64,000 bases of DNA, taken from contig LUCM01006867.1 of the NCBI GenBank assembly GCA_008360955.1, positions 43,892 through 107,891 on the forward strand, read 5' to 3'. This document shows, piece after piece, positions 37,501-50,344 of this stretch. Under the pieces are notes generated by a model. That model was not told the DNA's origin, searched no databases, and was given only the letters and a program-made list of their open reading frames with translations. Every line of letters begins with the position of its first letter. The first letter of the stretch is position 1. Source of the stretch: Fasciolopsis buskii. Lineage: Eukaryota; Platyhelminthes; Trematoda; Plagiorchiida; Fasciolidae. A program made the translations under genes and the position numbers.

Positions 37501-39792
37501 CGGTAGGCTACATTCCCATGGTAACAAGTTATTCGGGGTCAAATCAACAGGCCTTCATATTTCACTTTTGCTGGTAATAGTGAACGACGTTTTTAATAAC
37601 TTTTCAGCTTCCGCCAGGAAGTTAAGAGAGTTTCCCCGTTGATCGTTGGCCACGCAAACCGACGCGCAGAATCTGCCGACCTAACCGAATTATTCTTCCC
37701 CAAACTGCATCTGAAGGGCCTGATTATGGAGGTGTGAAAATCCGCCCTATTTCGTGCTCCAACAAATCCTTCCTTACTTTTGTCTTTTGGAAAATCGCAC
37801 CTCCTAACATGACGGCAATTCTAAACGCATCTAACGTTACCACCATTATAGCTCTTAATTATTTTTGGCTGTCTTTGTTTCGCGTTAAACGCGGCAAAGG
37901 CTTTCGTACAAGCGTCATTCGACATCAAATGCGTAAGTTCAGTGTAAACCGCTCGGGTACTCACAAGCGTAAACAAACACCCGTGCCGTTTTACCTAGTT
38001 TAGCCACACCTAACTTACGATGTCTGAGGCAGTTGTGGTAGAGGCAAGCTCACCGGGCAGAGGTTCCGTTTTATGCTTGTATGATGGCGCTGATACTCCT
38101 CCACATAAAAACACCAGCCCGCTATTCCGCAGTGGGTAGCTTGGTCTCTCAAAGCCTAGATATGTCTCTTACTGACGTCCAACACTTGGTTCGCTCGTGC
38201 ACGCTTTTATGAACCATGAAAATATCTCATGATCAGCTCCCTGACAGCGTGCCTTGTGAGCAGCATTTCTGATCATTCCAACTGAACACCAACGTACAAC
38301 AGTCCCGAACATGATGTGACTAATCAGTCGCGGGTAACTGTGCTTTTATGTACACCCATCATCCAGGCTTCTTCCTTTAGTTACTCTTATTTCATGTGGG
38401 AAGCATTCTCGTTGGACAGTCTTCAGTACCATTTAACGACTGTATCATATCTTACTCACAGTCAACGGCTTCCATTGCGATGTCTTGTCATGATATCTCT
38501 TAAAAAGGATGGCCAAATGCTCTCTAAATCCGAGCATCCTGGCAGCTTATCTTGCTAATGCAATCCAGGAGGAAAGCCACTGAAACCGCATCAAGCCATG
38601 AATTTCTGTAGTCAAATCCACGTGCCCTTCAGATTTACCTTCTGTGCTTGCCAATCCCGGCAGTGGCAATTCCGCCGTTTGGTCACGTTTCAATGAGTCG
38701 CAGGTCAGTAAAACACTGGATCCTCGCTACGCTTGCCGATTATCCTCGAGGTCAAACCGGCAGGATAGTCCTTGCCCGAGCACCTTTGCCGCTGATAGGA
38801 CGCAAAACCCCTTAAAATTGCAACTCAGCTAATTGCGAACTCCGAGAACCTAGATGTCTTACTCCGAAAGCAATACAATACTACTTCAGAGAGCATCCAA
38901 AATAAAATTATTTCAAGAAGTGTCATGATTTCTTTCTGAATCAAATTAAGCAGTCCAACTGCCAGCACCGCAGCCGTCGATTCTAATCTGTGACTGATAA
39001 CAGACTTTAGTGGGGCCAGTTTAGACTTAGAAGTAGCTAAGAAACATGCCAAACTAAAGCTGTGCCAGAGCTCCACATCTCACTCCAGAAGCATCACAGT
39101 GCATATGTCCTTCTGTTTGCCTCGCTGCTTCTTCCATTATCTGAGCATACTATCTTGTCACTTGCACGTGACTTATCATTTCTGATACTTTTCCGCACTG
39201 ATAGGCAGCACATTGGACTTAATGAACTTCCAGACTCCAAATTATACTCGAATAAGTCCGGATTAGCAAGCCACATCGGACCTTCAGTGCTGTAAATAGG
39301 TAATATTGGAAAACGCATGGACTTATCTAGCAAACCCTCGGAAGCACAGATGATAGTTTGAAATGCGCCTGGCTTACTATTTACCCACTTCATCAAGTTA
39401 AAATCATTCTGTCCTAACAGGCTTGAAACCCCCAATCAAATTAATTGCCTCGTGATATTTTTCGGTAACTGGTTCGAGAGATGGTGATACTGATAAGAAC
39501 AAATTCATACCCAATACCCACGAAGGAACAATCGAGGATACCAAAGACCAATGCAAGTTGAATCCCATTATCTACAGTCCTGGGTGCTATCGAATATAGA
39601 TTTGGTAAAACAATAAATGGTGTATGGTCACATACACTCATTAGGATTCTGTTTCATCAACCGCTGGCTTCATGAGTCCATCTACACAGAAACATTTGAG
39701 CACCACCAGGTAAATCGCTAGAGGTTGCTTAAGTGGAAACAACTTGCGACAGCCTCTAACACAAAACTCTTAAGGGACTAAGCCAAACAGTT
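31561..39792. other. Long unassigned stretch
   Basis: No gene, RNA or element could be supported in these 8.2 kb. The longest frames (31656-32030 plus, 124 codons; 35717-36136 minus, 139 codons) show no known domain. AATAAA occurs near 32806, but no coding exon supports it. Decayed mobile DNA is likely, judging from the neighbours. Confidence 0.35.
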
Positions 39793-40150
39793 AAATAATA
39801 ATAACAATAATAATAATAATAATAATGTATTTTCTCGATTTGCGAGAGACATGCGCAAGGCAGGATCAAATTTTAACAAGGATGATGCACAGGAAATGTA
39901 TATGATAGAAGTCGAATTGGACAAGCGGGTAGGAGCAATATTGAGCTATTGCAGAAGCTCACTGGAAGGTGAAATGAGATGTAGTGAGTCTCAACCGTTT
40001 GGAAATTGCTGCAAGGTCCAATTTTTATACCACAAAAAACAAAGTGCATCGTATTACCACTCTGGCACTCGAACCTTTAAGAAAATGTCTTCCAAGTCAG
40101 CATGTGTGGCAATAGCACCTTTTCTAAAGTGTGGTAACAACCCGACCGAA
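39793..40150 (-). mobile_element. LINE 3' end, minus orientation, with AAT microsatellite tail
   Basis: An AAT repeat at 39793-39827 is followed by TTTTCTCGATTTGCGAGAGA and ATGCGCAAGGCAGGATCAAA, the reverse complement of the LINE tail motif. Further on, CTCACTGGAAGGTGAAATGAG (39958-39978) aligns with the reverse complement of the region near 25080-25100. This is a 5'-truncated minus-strand copy of the LINE 3' region. TTGCG at 39840-39844 and CGCAA at 39854-39858 can pair around a 9-base loop. Confidence 0.6.
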
Positions 40151-40602
40151 ATAGTCACAAAGAAATAACCAGGTGCTATATGTTTGTTCTGTGAGGGGTC
40201 ATTGAACCCAGTCGTGTAACCAGAAACGACTCTAACTTTCTGCGTAATTTTTAGATTTGCCGCTCAGTGATGGAAGGATCCCAAAACAGAGCTCGTTGAA
40301 AAACTGGTGGGGTCGGTAGAGCATTAAATATCTGTTAAAGCCAGCGGAAGACCACACTCGGAATCCATTCATTCGACCCGGCCTTTTCTCTCATGTAGTC
40401 AAACGGCTGGAAGCGCAAGCTCGGTTGTGCATGCCCGGTAGATATTCAACTCACAAATGTGAAATCACGTATACCTGTTTGCCCTTGATTTGTACCAAAA
40501 TTCCCAGGATATCTATGGCAATTTCTTCCTTGATCAATGGCCTGATGTTGAATAAACGTCTTTTGATAACTTATGGTAAAACAATTTAAGAATTACTTCG
40601 AA
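40151..40602. other. No recognisable gene
   Basis: Nothing beyond short frames. Confidence 0.3.
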
Positions 40603-41290
40603 CTAGCCCAGCTGTCTGTGTATTGAAAAATACTGACAATCTCCCACGTCGATTAATCCAAAATCACGTGAAGGCATAATCCAGAGGTATTTGGCCGGTA
40701 AATTGAGGCTTCTTTCCACCATTTGCTGTCCCAAAACCCGAAGATGTGTCCACTCCCAACAGCACTTCCGCTTCTGCATTTGGAAGATGGCTGAACGATA
40801 GTCCATGTAGATGTTTCCACTTAATTAGAACAACAGTGTCCGCCAAGGCCGCCTAAATACCCAGAATTGCATCAGTATTACAGGTTGATTCTACATTTAT
40901 TTTCTCCCGCTCACCAGCCGATTTATTGCGAAATGGCGCCCTTTTGCCTTGGTCTGCGGAGACAACTATATGAGCCATCGGACGCACTCTCTTGTTGGTT
41001 CTGCTTAGACCAAACCTGTTGGCTATATTTAGCGTTGCCAGTGAAACGTTGCCCCAGTATCCCAAGTAGCCTTCACTCCGAGCGAGCCAATAGGTCCTTT
41101 GACTATAACCGACACAACTGAAAACGCTGCTACATATCCGATCAGAAGCTTTTGACACGGAGCTCTCTGGAGGAAGTCGGAGACGTCCTTTTGCAGTAAA
41201 CGTCCGTGAGTACCGCATTGCTACGCTTCGCAGGGCTTGCCAGAAGGTCACTTGTGGGCACGGTGTCCAGAACAAAACAAGGCAAACCTC
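40603..41290 (-). mobile_element. Likely BEL/Pao LTR-retrotransposon protease remnant
   Basis: Reading the minus strand, TWDTGATF occurs near 41050-41075, matching the DTGA/S active-site motif of retropepsins. After a frame change, LATLNIANRFGLSRTNKRV follows. Further downstream is IKWKHLHGLSFSHLPNAEAE then VLLGVDTSSGFG (about 40850-40720). This resembles the LP---V-LLIG-D segment that closes the protease region in BEL/Pao elements. No LTR, RT or integrase was seen, and frameshifts separate the pieces. The family assignment is moderate; a retroviral-type protease remnant is the safer statement. Confidence 0.45.
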
Positions 41291-42095
41291 AGTCTCTTTT
41301 TTAATTGTTATATTCATGGCCCTCTACATCCATATCCAGATTTGAGTTCCCCTTTATTCTCTCCCGCTGGGCAACCGGCCAAATAAACTAAACGTGCTTT
41401 TATGGGACCTGGGGCTGTGCTACTGAAACACACTTAAATTCCCGGAACGTGTTTATTCCCAAGGTTCCAGTGCTGAGCAAGCAACGGAACTCATATTCAG
41501 ATCTTTCAAACTACGAAGCAGTAAGTTGTGCTTATGTCTGCATCATCCCATGCCCCTCCTTGATTACTCCCGTACAATAACTTCCAAATCTGAACGTGCC
41601 TCTCGCGAAAGTAGAACGATTACTTAAAAACGGCTCACTGGATGCTTTCCCTCACTAAATCACAAACGTTGATGCAAAGTGTTACATACTGATCCATTAT
41701 AGTTGCCGCCTATGAGACTGCGTTTCCTTTATAGCATCACTCTTCATCCTGCACTCATCCTCTCCCATTCCGAAACATTTCACCATTAACCCAATATCAT
41801 TGGCGCCATAGGAAACTAAAATTTGATTTCCCTTGACCTAGAGTAGGGTTCACGCCAAATTTCTTCATAAGGTACTTCAAATAGCTGACACAAATCGACC
41901 CTCGAAATACGCCAATTGCGTTTTTAGTTCATTTCCGCATTTTTCTTTAGAGTGACACCCTTGTTGTTTCGGCCTACTTGAGGCATCGCCGATGGTCAGG
42001 GTTTCGGGGGTTCATGGAGCTCTTGGTGGCTGTTATCCAATGCTGTCCCCTTCAATTTCGGCTTGCAACGGCAGCCATAGTTCAACTTTTTCTAA
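41291..42095. other. No recognisable gene
   Basis: Only short frames. The last bases (GTTCAACTTTTTC) resemble those preceding LINE copy 1 (GTTCAACCTTTTTCC at 20326-20340). Confidence 0.3.
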
Positions 42096-45000
42096 TTGAC
42101 TAGCTGGATCTTGTCAGTTTCGACACTAAATTTACTTGATTTCGCCCGTTTATCTAACATTTAACGTCATATGTCGCCACCCTCTCCAAATAATCGACCT
42201 GTATCTTTCATCAGCCTACCAGTCCTTGGTATATAAAGATCAACCGGCTCATTAACTTCCAAGTTTATTCTACCACCTTGGTCTTCAGCCCACAAATCCC
42301 TTAACAAAGGCAGTCCCCCGGCGGCCGGTTTACCTAATTCTACTGAACTTACTCCCTTATCACAGCCATGCACTATCCAAACCTCTAATGTATTCCTTGG
42401 TTATTTGACCCCCACCGAAACCACCCGGTGGATATCACGTGGACTTAAATGTTCAAATGAATTTTCCCTGCTCCGCCTGAACTCCCGCTCACTGACTCAT
42501 AAAGTAAGGGATCTGGGACTGTTAGCAGCTGAAAACTCTTACAATATTAATTTCGTAACAAAGACTTGGCTAACAGACCACAGCTCCACTTCGTCTTTTC
42601 CGTTGGCGGGTTATGCGCCCTTCCAAACCAACAGATCAAATCGTAGAGGACGTGGCTGCCTAGCCTATGTGAAGCAGCCACACAAAGCTTCCGTTCTCCA
42701 TCACCCACTTCTTGATTCTATCCCTGACGCCATTTGGCTTCTGGTACAATTACCCGAGCTCCCAATCCACATAGGATGCGCATGCCGACCACCGAACTCG
42801 AATAATTCTGATGTTTCTCGTCAAACCCAAGCCTTCGTTTATCTTTCTGGTCGCCCCTTTAGCCGTAAGATAGTTGCAGGTGACTTCAATGTTCCTAACA
42901 TTTGGTGGCCCTCTTTATCCGCTCCACCTACCCTACTCAACGTTGTTTCTGAAACGCACGCTGAAAGATGGACTCAGCATGTGACGACGCACACAAGGTT
43001 CCATAATATCTTAGACCTAGTTTTTACGCATCGCACTCCTAATGTTAAAGTTTCAGTAATAAAACCCTTCCCTGAGAGTGACCACAAGATGGTCACGTGC
43101 AGCGTCCCTCTCCGTAACAAACCTTCCTCACCCATGTGTACCCACCATGCTGTTCCTTCCTATATGTCGACTCGTTGGGACGAGATCCCTGACGCTCTGC
43201 AAACCCTTGATTGGTCCAGCGTCTTTTTATCGCCTGGCCCGCAGAGAGCGGCAGACGACCTTTACGTAAAACTTCTTTTTACTAATAATCGTCTCTCCAC
43301 TCCGATCACTCAACATAAGCCCACGAAGCCTAGTAGGGTTTGTCATCTCCAGACGAAACTTTTGAAGGCTCCAAAAACCTTCAGCAAAACGGGTAACTTC
43401 CCGCTCTTAGTGCAAGTCAACCGCTTGCAACAAGGATTTCTTATGGAGTCCGAACTCAGGTTGAAAAGGCAGGAAATGCTAGCTCTTGGGTCGCCTAACC
43501 AAGTTCGGAGGACTTCCCACATTTTCCAAGCTCGCTCGCAGCCCAAATCGTCAACTACTACGAACTTCATCATATTTGATAGCTTACGCATCGAGTCCCC
43601 TGTAGACATCGCAGAAGCATTCAATACATATTTCCCTTCTACTCTCATTATTGACAATTGGACACACTCTGAAACCCGCCCCATGTTAACTTCGGTTAGA
43701 TTATCCTGCATCGCCTTCGATGTAACTGGCGCTGACAGAGATGAAATAACCCAGGCCATCCCACATGCCTGACCCTGATGACATCCCACCAGTCTTATTT
43801 CGCACCGCTGGTCCAGATCTTCCACTGCTCCCTCTAAATCTGTTCTCGCTCTTCATGTAAGGCGCTACTCTTCCGTCACAATGGAAAACCTCTATTATTG
43901 TTCCACATCACAAAAAGGGTCCTATGCACGAATCTGAAAACTTTCGCCCCAATAACCACACTCCAGTTCCATCCAGGCTTATGGAAAAGATTGTTAGAGA
44001 ACAACTGGTTAACTTCCTTACCGCTCACAACCTTAAAATCCTTCAAACACGGCTTCCTGAGGGGCCGATCTTGCCTCACCTGTCATTTTGACTCATTAAA
44101 CTTGGTGGGTAACCAAAGTGCTGATTCCCACCGGTCGATGGTCATAATCTTTCTAGAAACGTCAATAATGTTTGACCGCGTTTCCCACTCCCGACTACTG
44201 GCCAAAATTAGGACTTATGAAATAAGAAATACCCTCTTATCTTGGCTATCATCCTACCTTTCCAATCGCTTTCACGTAATCAATATTAACGGTTGTTTTT
44301 CCCAGCCCTCTGCTATTGCAAGTGGGGTCAATCGGGGGAGCGTCGGCAGTCCTCTCTTTTTCCTGATACACATTATTGATATTTTTAAAGTTATTCGTCA
44401 TGGCGCAACATTCCTTTTCGCCTAGGACAGCAAAATAGTCTACACTTTTGAGGCTGCTTCATTCAGCCCACTCTTGCATTTATCGTTGAAGACCTAGAGT
44501 CTCTTGATAACTGATGTTCCAAGTGGCTTATGAAGTTCTCTGCTGACAAGATTTCTCTAAAAACATATGAATGCCATTTTATTCGGGCTCTCTCCATTAA
44601 CTGCAAACCACTTTTTGTATCACATACGGTTAAGGAATTAGGATTATAACTCTCCTGCTCTTTTAACCTCCATCGGCAAGCCGGCCATCGAACCGTTGTT
44701 GCTAAATGAGCCACTGCAATGATCTTAAGGGCATTCCACACTGAAGACTGCAGAATTATCACGTTCAAGTCCCATGCTAGGCCCCACCTCGAGTACTGCC
44801 CGTTTATCATCGTGCATATGCGTAAAGTCGATCGAATTGCAATCGGGAATGTGCAGCTAGCGTTCACTAGAAATCTAGGTTCTTCATTTAGCCTAAACTA
44901 CAGTGCCAGATGCGATTTGCTTGAACTTGAACCATTGTGGCCTCTTCCAGTCAAATTAAACTTTGCATTTCTCTTTAATATCTATCATAATAACGCTCAT

Positions 45001-45165
45001 TCTGCCACAAACGTCATACATGACGCTGACAGTCCCCCTTATCCACTTCGTAGTAGGTAATACTCGTTAAGAATACCCTGACCCGACTATCGAGCAGGGC
45101 TAAATTCTTCACAGTTGCCCGCTCCAAACTGTGGAACAAACTCCCTAGTTCCCTGCGGTCGTGCC
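42096..45165 (+). mobile_element. CR1-like LINE copy 2, identical to copy 1
   Basis: Offset from copy 1 is a constant 21755. All open frames compared are identical, including the 455-codon endonuclease frame (42405-43772), the RT frame (43898-44425) and the C-terminal frame (44719-45060). The same KTW change, frame breaks and TAG in the RT metal box (44423-44425) are present. The copy stops at an N, and the 239 bases equivalent to 23411-23649 are missing. Confidence 0.92.
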
Positions 45166-45166
45166 N
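45166..45166. other. Single ambiguous base (N), probable assembly seam
   Basis: The only N I noticed in the window. To its left the sequence equals copy 1 up to 23410; to its right it resumes at the equivalent of 23650. A gap of unknown size written as one N is the simplest reading. Confidence 0.85.
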
Positions 45167-46500
45167 TTACTAACCTTTGAGCGTTCCAAATGTGGGCTGA
45201 AAAAATGTCAATTTACTTTCTGATGGACCAATGCTGTGATCCCATCCCGTGATTTTAAACACATTCAGCGTGTGTACTCCTCGCTCTCCATGTCATTTTA
45301 TCCTCTTCACTGGCTTGGTGTGGCTGCATAGGCCGTTCTTGGTAGTCCCAAACCTTCAACTACGCCTATAACCGCTACCGTAGCTCACTTCTGGTCACCA
45401 TCTTTTTCGGAATAGATGCACTATGTTGCAGGTATGTCCTCGCGATCCAATAATCACCGTTGCCCTAAGCTGGCACCTAGGCCAGACTACTTCCCTCTTG
45501 CGTTTCAGATCTTTTACCCGGAGCAGAGGCGCTGCTAACTCTTCCGTCCTCGTAATGGCGATTCGAAATCTGCTACCTTACCATAATTGCTAGTAACCTG
45601 TTAGCTAGAACTGGCGATCGAGGTCTGGCCCGGTCACCCGAAACGACGCCGATTATCATCACGGGTATCTCAACTCGCATCTTTGCAATTGGATAAAACC
45701 GCCATTACTCTCATCTCCGCAACGCCTTGCGCACCTCATATTCCCCGCCCGTACTGAAGTGCTGCGACAACAAAAATGACAGCAGAGAGGACATTCTTGG
45801 CTAATGTATTTAGGGAGTGATCTTACACAAAATTTCTCTTGTCTGAAGCGTCTCCGCTTACCGCTATCCGTGAGCGAATATAATCACTATTCTTGGGAGT
45901 TCCATATCTGAAGCTTCACAAATTTCCTCCATATAGTGTGAGACAGTCTTGACAGTCTTTCTCCGCCAGCAGCATTTTTTGGCCATTTGTTGTCAACTAC
46001 GTGTTTTATCCAAGTTTCCCGAAGTTCCACCTGGTTTTCACCACTTCCATCCAATTACCGCATTACCACTGCTTGTCACCTCTTCAGCTTAACTTTTCCG
46101 TCCATCACTTAACGCTCCCGACGTTTGGGGACTCCGGCCATATACCGATATTCACCGTTGTGCTCCGTCCTTGTTGTTCGCCAGTAATGAGCACATGTGG
46201 TGCACTTAAGTACGAAATGACTCGTAGTCCGCTGCTCGCAAACAGTCCCAGGAAACTCTTTTTGGTCTTGAAAAATTAGTTTTCTATATTTTGCTTTTCA
46301 CTGGCATGCTTGTGCTTTCCGCATCGCTTTGCAGCATCTCATTTCACTTTCCAGTGAACCTTTGCAATAACTCAATATTGCTCCCACCCCCTTATTCAAT
46401 TCGATTTCTATCATTTACATTTCCTGCGCATCATCCTCGTAAAATTTGATCTTGCCTTGCGCATTTCTCTCTCAAATCGAGAAATATACATTAATATTAA
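45167..46500 (+). repeat. 3' region of LINE copy 2, ending in an ATT-rich tail
   Basis: Almost identical to 23650-23808 for about 155 bases (up to about 45320), then abruptly much more diverged from copy 1. Shared landmarks remain, such as TTCTTCAGCTTAAC-like and GTCCGCTGCTCGCAA. It ends with GATCTTGCCTTGCGCAT and TCGAGAAATATAC followed by ATT units near 46500. Confidence 0.65.
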
Positions 46501-48859
46501 TATTATTGAGTTGCTTCCATTTCCTTCGACTTACCCCCCTTAGCGCTAAATCCTAAGGCCGTTGAAGCTAATCAGTATAAACCCGATTGCAGCTCCCACA
46601 ATAAGTGTGAATCCTCAGATGAAGAAGCCTGTCTCCCCCAGATTTGAATCATTCAGTTTTCTGGCCTACCACCTTCTGCTCGATTATTTTTCTAGACAGT
46701 CGTTCGAACACAGGTAACTAGCCTGTATCAGCCTTCTTGATACGTCAATGTCTCTTCTAAGTGTATTTTATGAATCACTTATGAGTTTAAGTTACTCAAA
46801 AGTTCACCACCCAAGTCTGTCTTTGAAGTTGGCCTTATTGCAATCATGATCTGATCATCCCAGGAGCCTCTCTACTGTAGCTACAAGCTCTGCTTCCCAT
46901 GATACTGTATAGGCGGAACCCAGAACCGATGGATGTCTCCAGGACCCAGCTACTGTATTTATAAAACTCTCTGTGAAGAAGAATGTGCACAGCATCCGGC
47001 CTTGCCATGAGCCACCATCTCCCCCGCGTGTCACATGCCCCTTGCTTCCACTCCATCGGCTCATGTCAGTGTCAACCCATGTTGCAATAACGCTTTGTTC
47101 AGGTTTAGACTCCTAAGAAGGGAGAACAGCCCAGCCCATGCAATTGTGGACTTGATACGCCAAACGCAACACACGGCTAGCGAAAGAGAAATCGGGAGTC
47201 GAGAATGGACTCTCTCTCGCCTCGGTAAAACGTATCACCAGTGTTGCGCGGAAATAACATTACGTTTCTATCTACGAAGTAAAAGTGGTCCTGTCTCTGG
47301 GATTCTACGACGCCGGCAGCATATGGCCCGCCCTACCTACGGGGAACCCTCGCACAATCTTCCGAGAACTGTTCCCGGTTATCTTGTTTCAGCCGCCAGA
47401 ATGGTCTCAGGATGTAGTGTTTTGAGCCTCCCATTTTCGCTCGTCGGCCTCTCCCATATTCAGCTTTCTCTTTGTCCCGCGTGTCTGAAATCACGTGCAA
47501 CCTGGTGCTGCCAGTATATACTATTCCCTTAGACGGCGTTTCTATAGCTACCGTACGTGCACGCAAGCCATCCATAACTCTCGATGATTCCTAATGCAAA
47601 ATGCTCCGGAAGATTTAGTATATGCACCTACCAACGATTTATCTCCTCCCCAAAAAGTGTGACTGTTATAACGGTCCGATCTTGGCTGAAGCACTCACCT
47701 CCCTCTCACCGCCTTCTATATGCAGATATCCACATCAATTTCTTCTTCGACATCAGCCGTGCCACTGCCAGTAAATCTTACAAATTCTAATTCCATACAC
47801 CATAGAAGGACGAGAAAAAACCCACTCATGTTTCACACTGGCTTAATGGCACTGAATATTTCATTCCAATAATTGCATACTACTATTCATCTTCCCAACC
47901 GCTGGAGGGGTTGCTTATTTCTATGTTGTCAAACTACGGTTTTCTGCAGATCGTTATCTTTGTTTTGCTCCCTTCCGCATTCCGAAACAACTTTTCCACA
48001 CTGCGTTGGTTCCAAAATACAATTCGATGACTGTTCTCCTCCTTTTATCTCATTTTTCTTACCGGACATCTATTCTCTTTTTCAGCTCTCTCTTCTACAA
48101 ACCTTGATAAATCGTGTATTGTATAGTATAAACTTTTTTGTACAATAGATAATGTCGCATTTCGGTCAGAATAGTGAGGGTAAAAAATGAGAAAACATTC
48201 GCACTGAAAACTTCGTAAAATGTGAAAAAACTCATCTAGGAATGAGCAGAGAACATTAGGGTAGGTTGCTCAAAAATTAGGCTAAAAGGTCAAGGTTTGT
48301 AAAAAACGTGCTAAATATGGGAAAGTGGAGTTCCTATAGATGTTAACTCTCGATGGTACGGAAAGAAAAGCGGATCTTACTGAAATATGAGAGCGGCGAT
48401 TTGAAAGATCCTTGTGCGGACGATGCGTGGGATCGGAAGGAATTTTGTGGGCAAATTTCTCACATGATAATATGTTTTGATCACACAGATTAAGGCACAA
48501 CTCAGTTAGCGGCGGGGCTAATAACTGATAGCCCCCGGCGGTGAGTTTTAAAGTCCTTTTCAAGTAAACTTGGAAAAATAATTGAAGAACAGTAAAGAGG
48601 GATTGGAAAAACCCATTAGTATACAAACTGGGAAATGGTGCTTGTGCCGAAGCTTCCTGACTTGAAATGACAACCGTCAGAGACTCTCTAAACAGGTGGA
48701 AATGTGAGAAGTCCAATTCAGATTTTCTTCAACAGTAACTCTGAGATTTTTCACAGAATCAATCTTGTTAAGTGTTTTTAAGTCGATGGTAGACGTTTCG
48801 GATGGGTAGGCTGACTGTGAGATAGAAGACATACATTGGAAACATTTAGATGTGCTGAG
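46501..48859. other. Unassigned stretch with some longer frames
   Basis: A 165-codon plus-strand frame (47035-47532) and a 144-codon minus-strand frame (48282-48716) have no recognised domain. The latter abuts the repeat shared with 17.7 kb and may be part of that LINE. Confidence 0.3.
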
Positions 48860-49410
48860 ATTTAAACTAGCTCGTGCAGAGAAGTGAATAACCTGTCATC
48901 CCATGCATTTGTTGACCTTCTTCTTTGGAGTTTAATTTCCACTTCTTTTGTATCCACTTGGTAAGTTCCGAAAGTTTCGGCAGTATCTTCACACTTGCGT
49001 CTGTCCTCAAACTGAGTTTCACATCTGCGGTACTTCTGTGAAAGACGTTCGAAATGCGACGGCAAACCTGTCATCCATTTGACTCTGGTATCATGATTCA
49101 CTAAGTCCCTCAGTCGACAAAACAGGCATGAACTAAGCCAACAATCAAAAGGGAAAATTCTATTATATATATCGTGAAGCCGACGTAGCACCAATAAAAC
49201 AATACCCGAGGTTTCAAACCGCAAAAGGGAGGCCCGTGTTGTCGAAGCGATTCGAAAACGAGAAATTTCGAAAAGTGCAGCACCAGCGGAAACGCACGGA
49301 TCTTGTGTGTCATAGAACAATCGCAACCGAACAAATGTCGCAAAGTCGATATGAAATGTCAAAGAAAATCATGGAAAAGTAATATCTGAAAGTAATTGAT
49401 TTTCTCCGAA
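48860..49410 (+). repeat. Dispersed repeat shared with 17650-17960, LINE-like
   Basis: From about 49105 the sequence follows 17675-17960 with many substitutions. Shared words include AGTCGACA, ATATATCGTGAAGCCGACG, GTGCAGCAC and TGATTTTC / CGATTTTC. Plus-strand frames give RVVEAIRKREIS, parallel to RVVERIQKRSD in the other copy. It is probably a LINE C-terminal relic. Similarity before 49105 is weak. Confidence 0.5.
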
Positions 49411-50344
49411 AGATCGATACAGCTGTACATATTATTGGTGTGCAGAAGCAGCATGTTCCTTGCAGAATATCAAGTACTTTGATTCCCAGAAAAATAAGTG
49501 CTGTCTCGGTTTTCCTGGGGTTCTTAAAGTCAAACTTGCCGTCAATGCACTAACGGTGTCAACTCGACTCGTCAGGAAACGTTTGCGATCGAAACCCCAA
49601 GCTCAGAAACCAGAACCCCATGAAAGGTCAGACAATTTTAGTGTAATACCAACTCGAGTTGATCAAGTTAACAATTAGTACCGGCTTTGATTATGCGTGT
49701 GTTGTGTAACGATTAGTTGGTGTTCCGAACGTCCACTATCCAGTTAAATAATCGCGGCTGGAGATTGGCATCTTCCGACACAAATAACAGACAGGAAACA
49801 AACAGGCTGATCCACCATGAAATCTTGCTTTAGTAAAAGAAAAACAGCATATTTGTAGGCAATTTTTCCTCCACTTTGACCTTTATGTGACTGGGTGACA
49901 GCCGTTGGATGCACTTCACTTGCTTCAGTTCACGCCTTTTTGTTGTCGAATCCGGACCGTTTCTCCTGTTTCGTTGGCACAAATCAAAATATGATCTCTT
50001 AATTTGCCAGTCCTCACTGTCGCCTCCCATTCATTCAACTGTGTCGAATGGAAACTGATAGCTCCATTCTAGTCTTACATTCTTCCGTCGACCGCTGTCT
50101 GATACGACCGGATTCCATTCACCCTGGAGTACTGATTACGATTTGCCCATCAAGAACCATCATCGGGCGATCATCAATAAGACGGCCCTATCAGACTCAC
50201 ACGCAATGTCAATTAAATTGCCTTACCGTCTCGATGTGTATTTTAGTGCAACTGATGAGAGTAACTCCAGTTGACTTAGGCATTCCGTGATGAGGCTGTC
50301 CGTGATTCTCTTATGTCGTGATGCCATAAAGCTAGTAGTAGCAG
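49411..50344. other. No recognisable gene
   Basis: Frames of 66-80 codons only; none recognised. Confidence 0.3.

Noticed and set aside
20650..43772. Two identical 455-codon genes as a host gene family
   Set aside because: The frames encode a LINE endonuclease with a damaged catalytic motif, followed by a broken RT.
50258..50285. Hammerhead candidate at ACTGATGAGAG
   Set aside because: The closing GAAA and stem III are absent.
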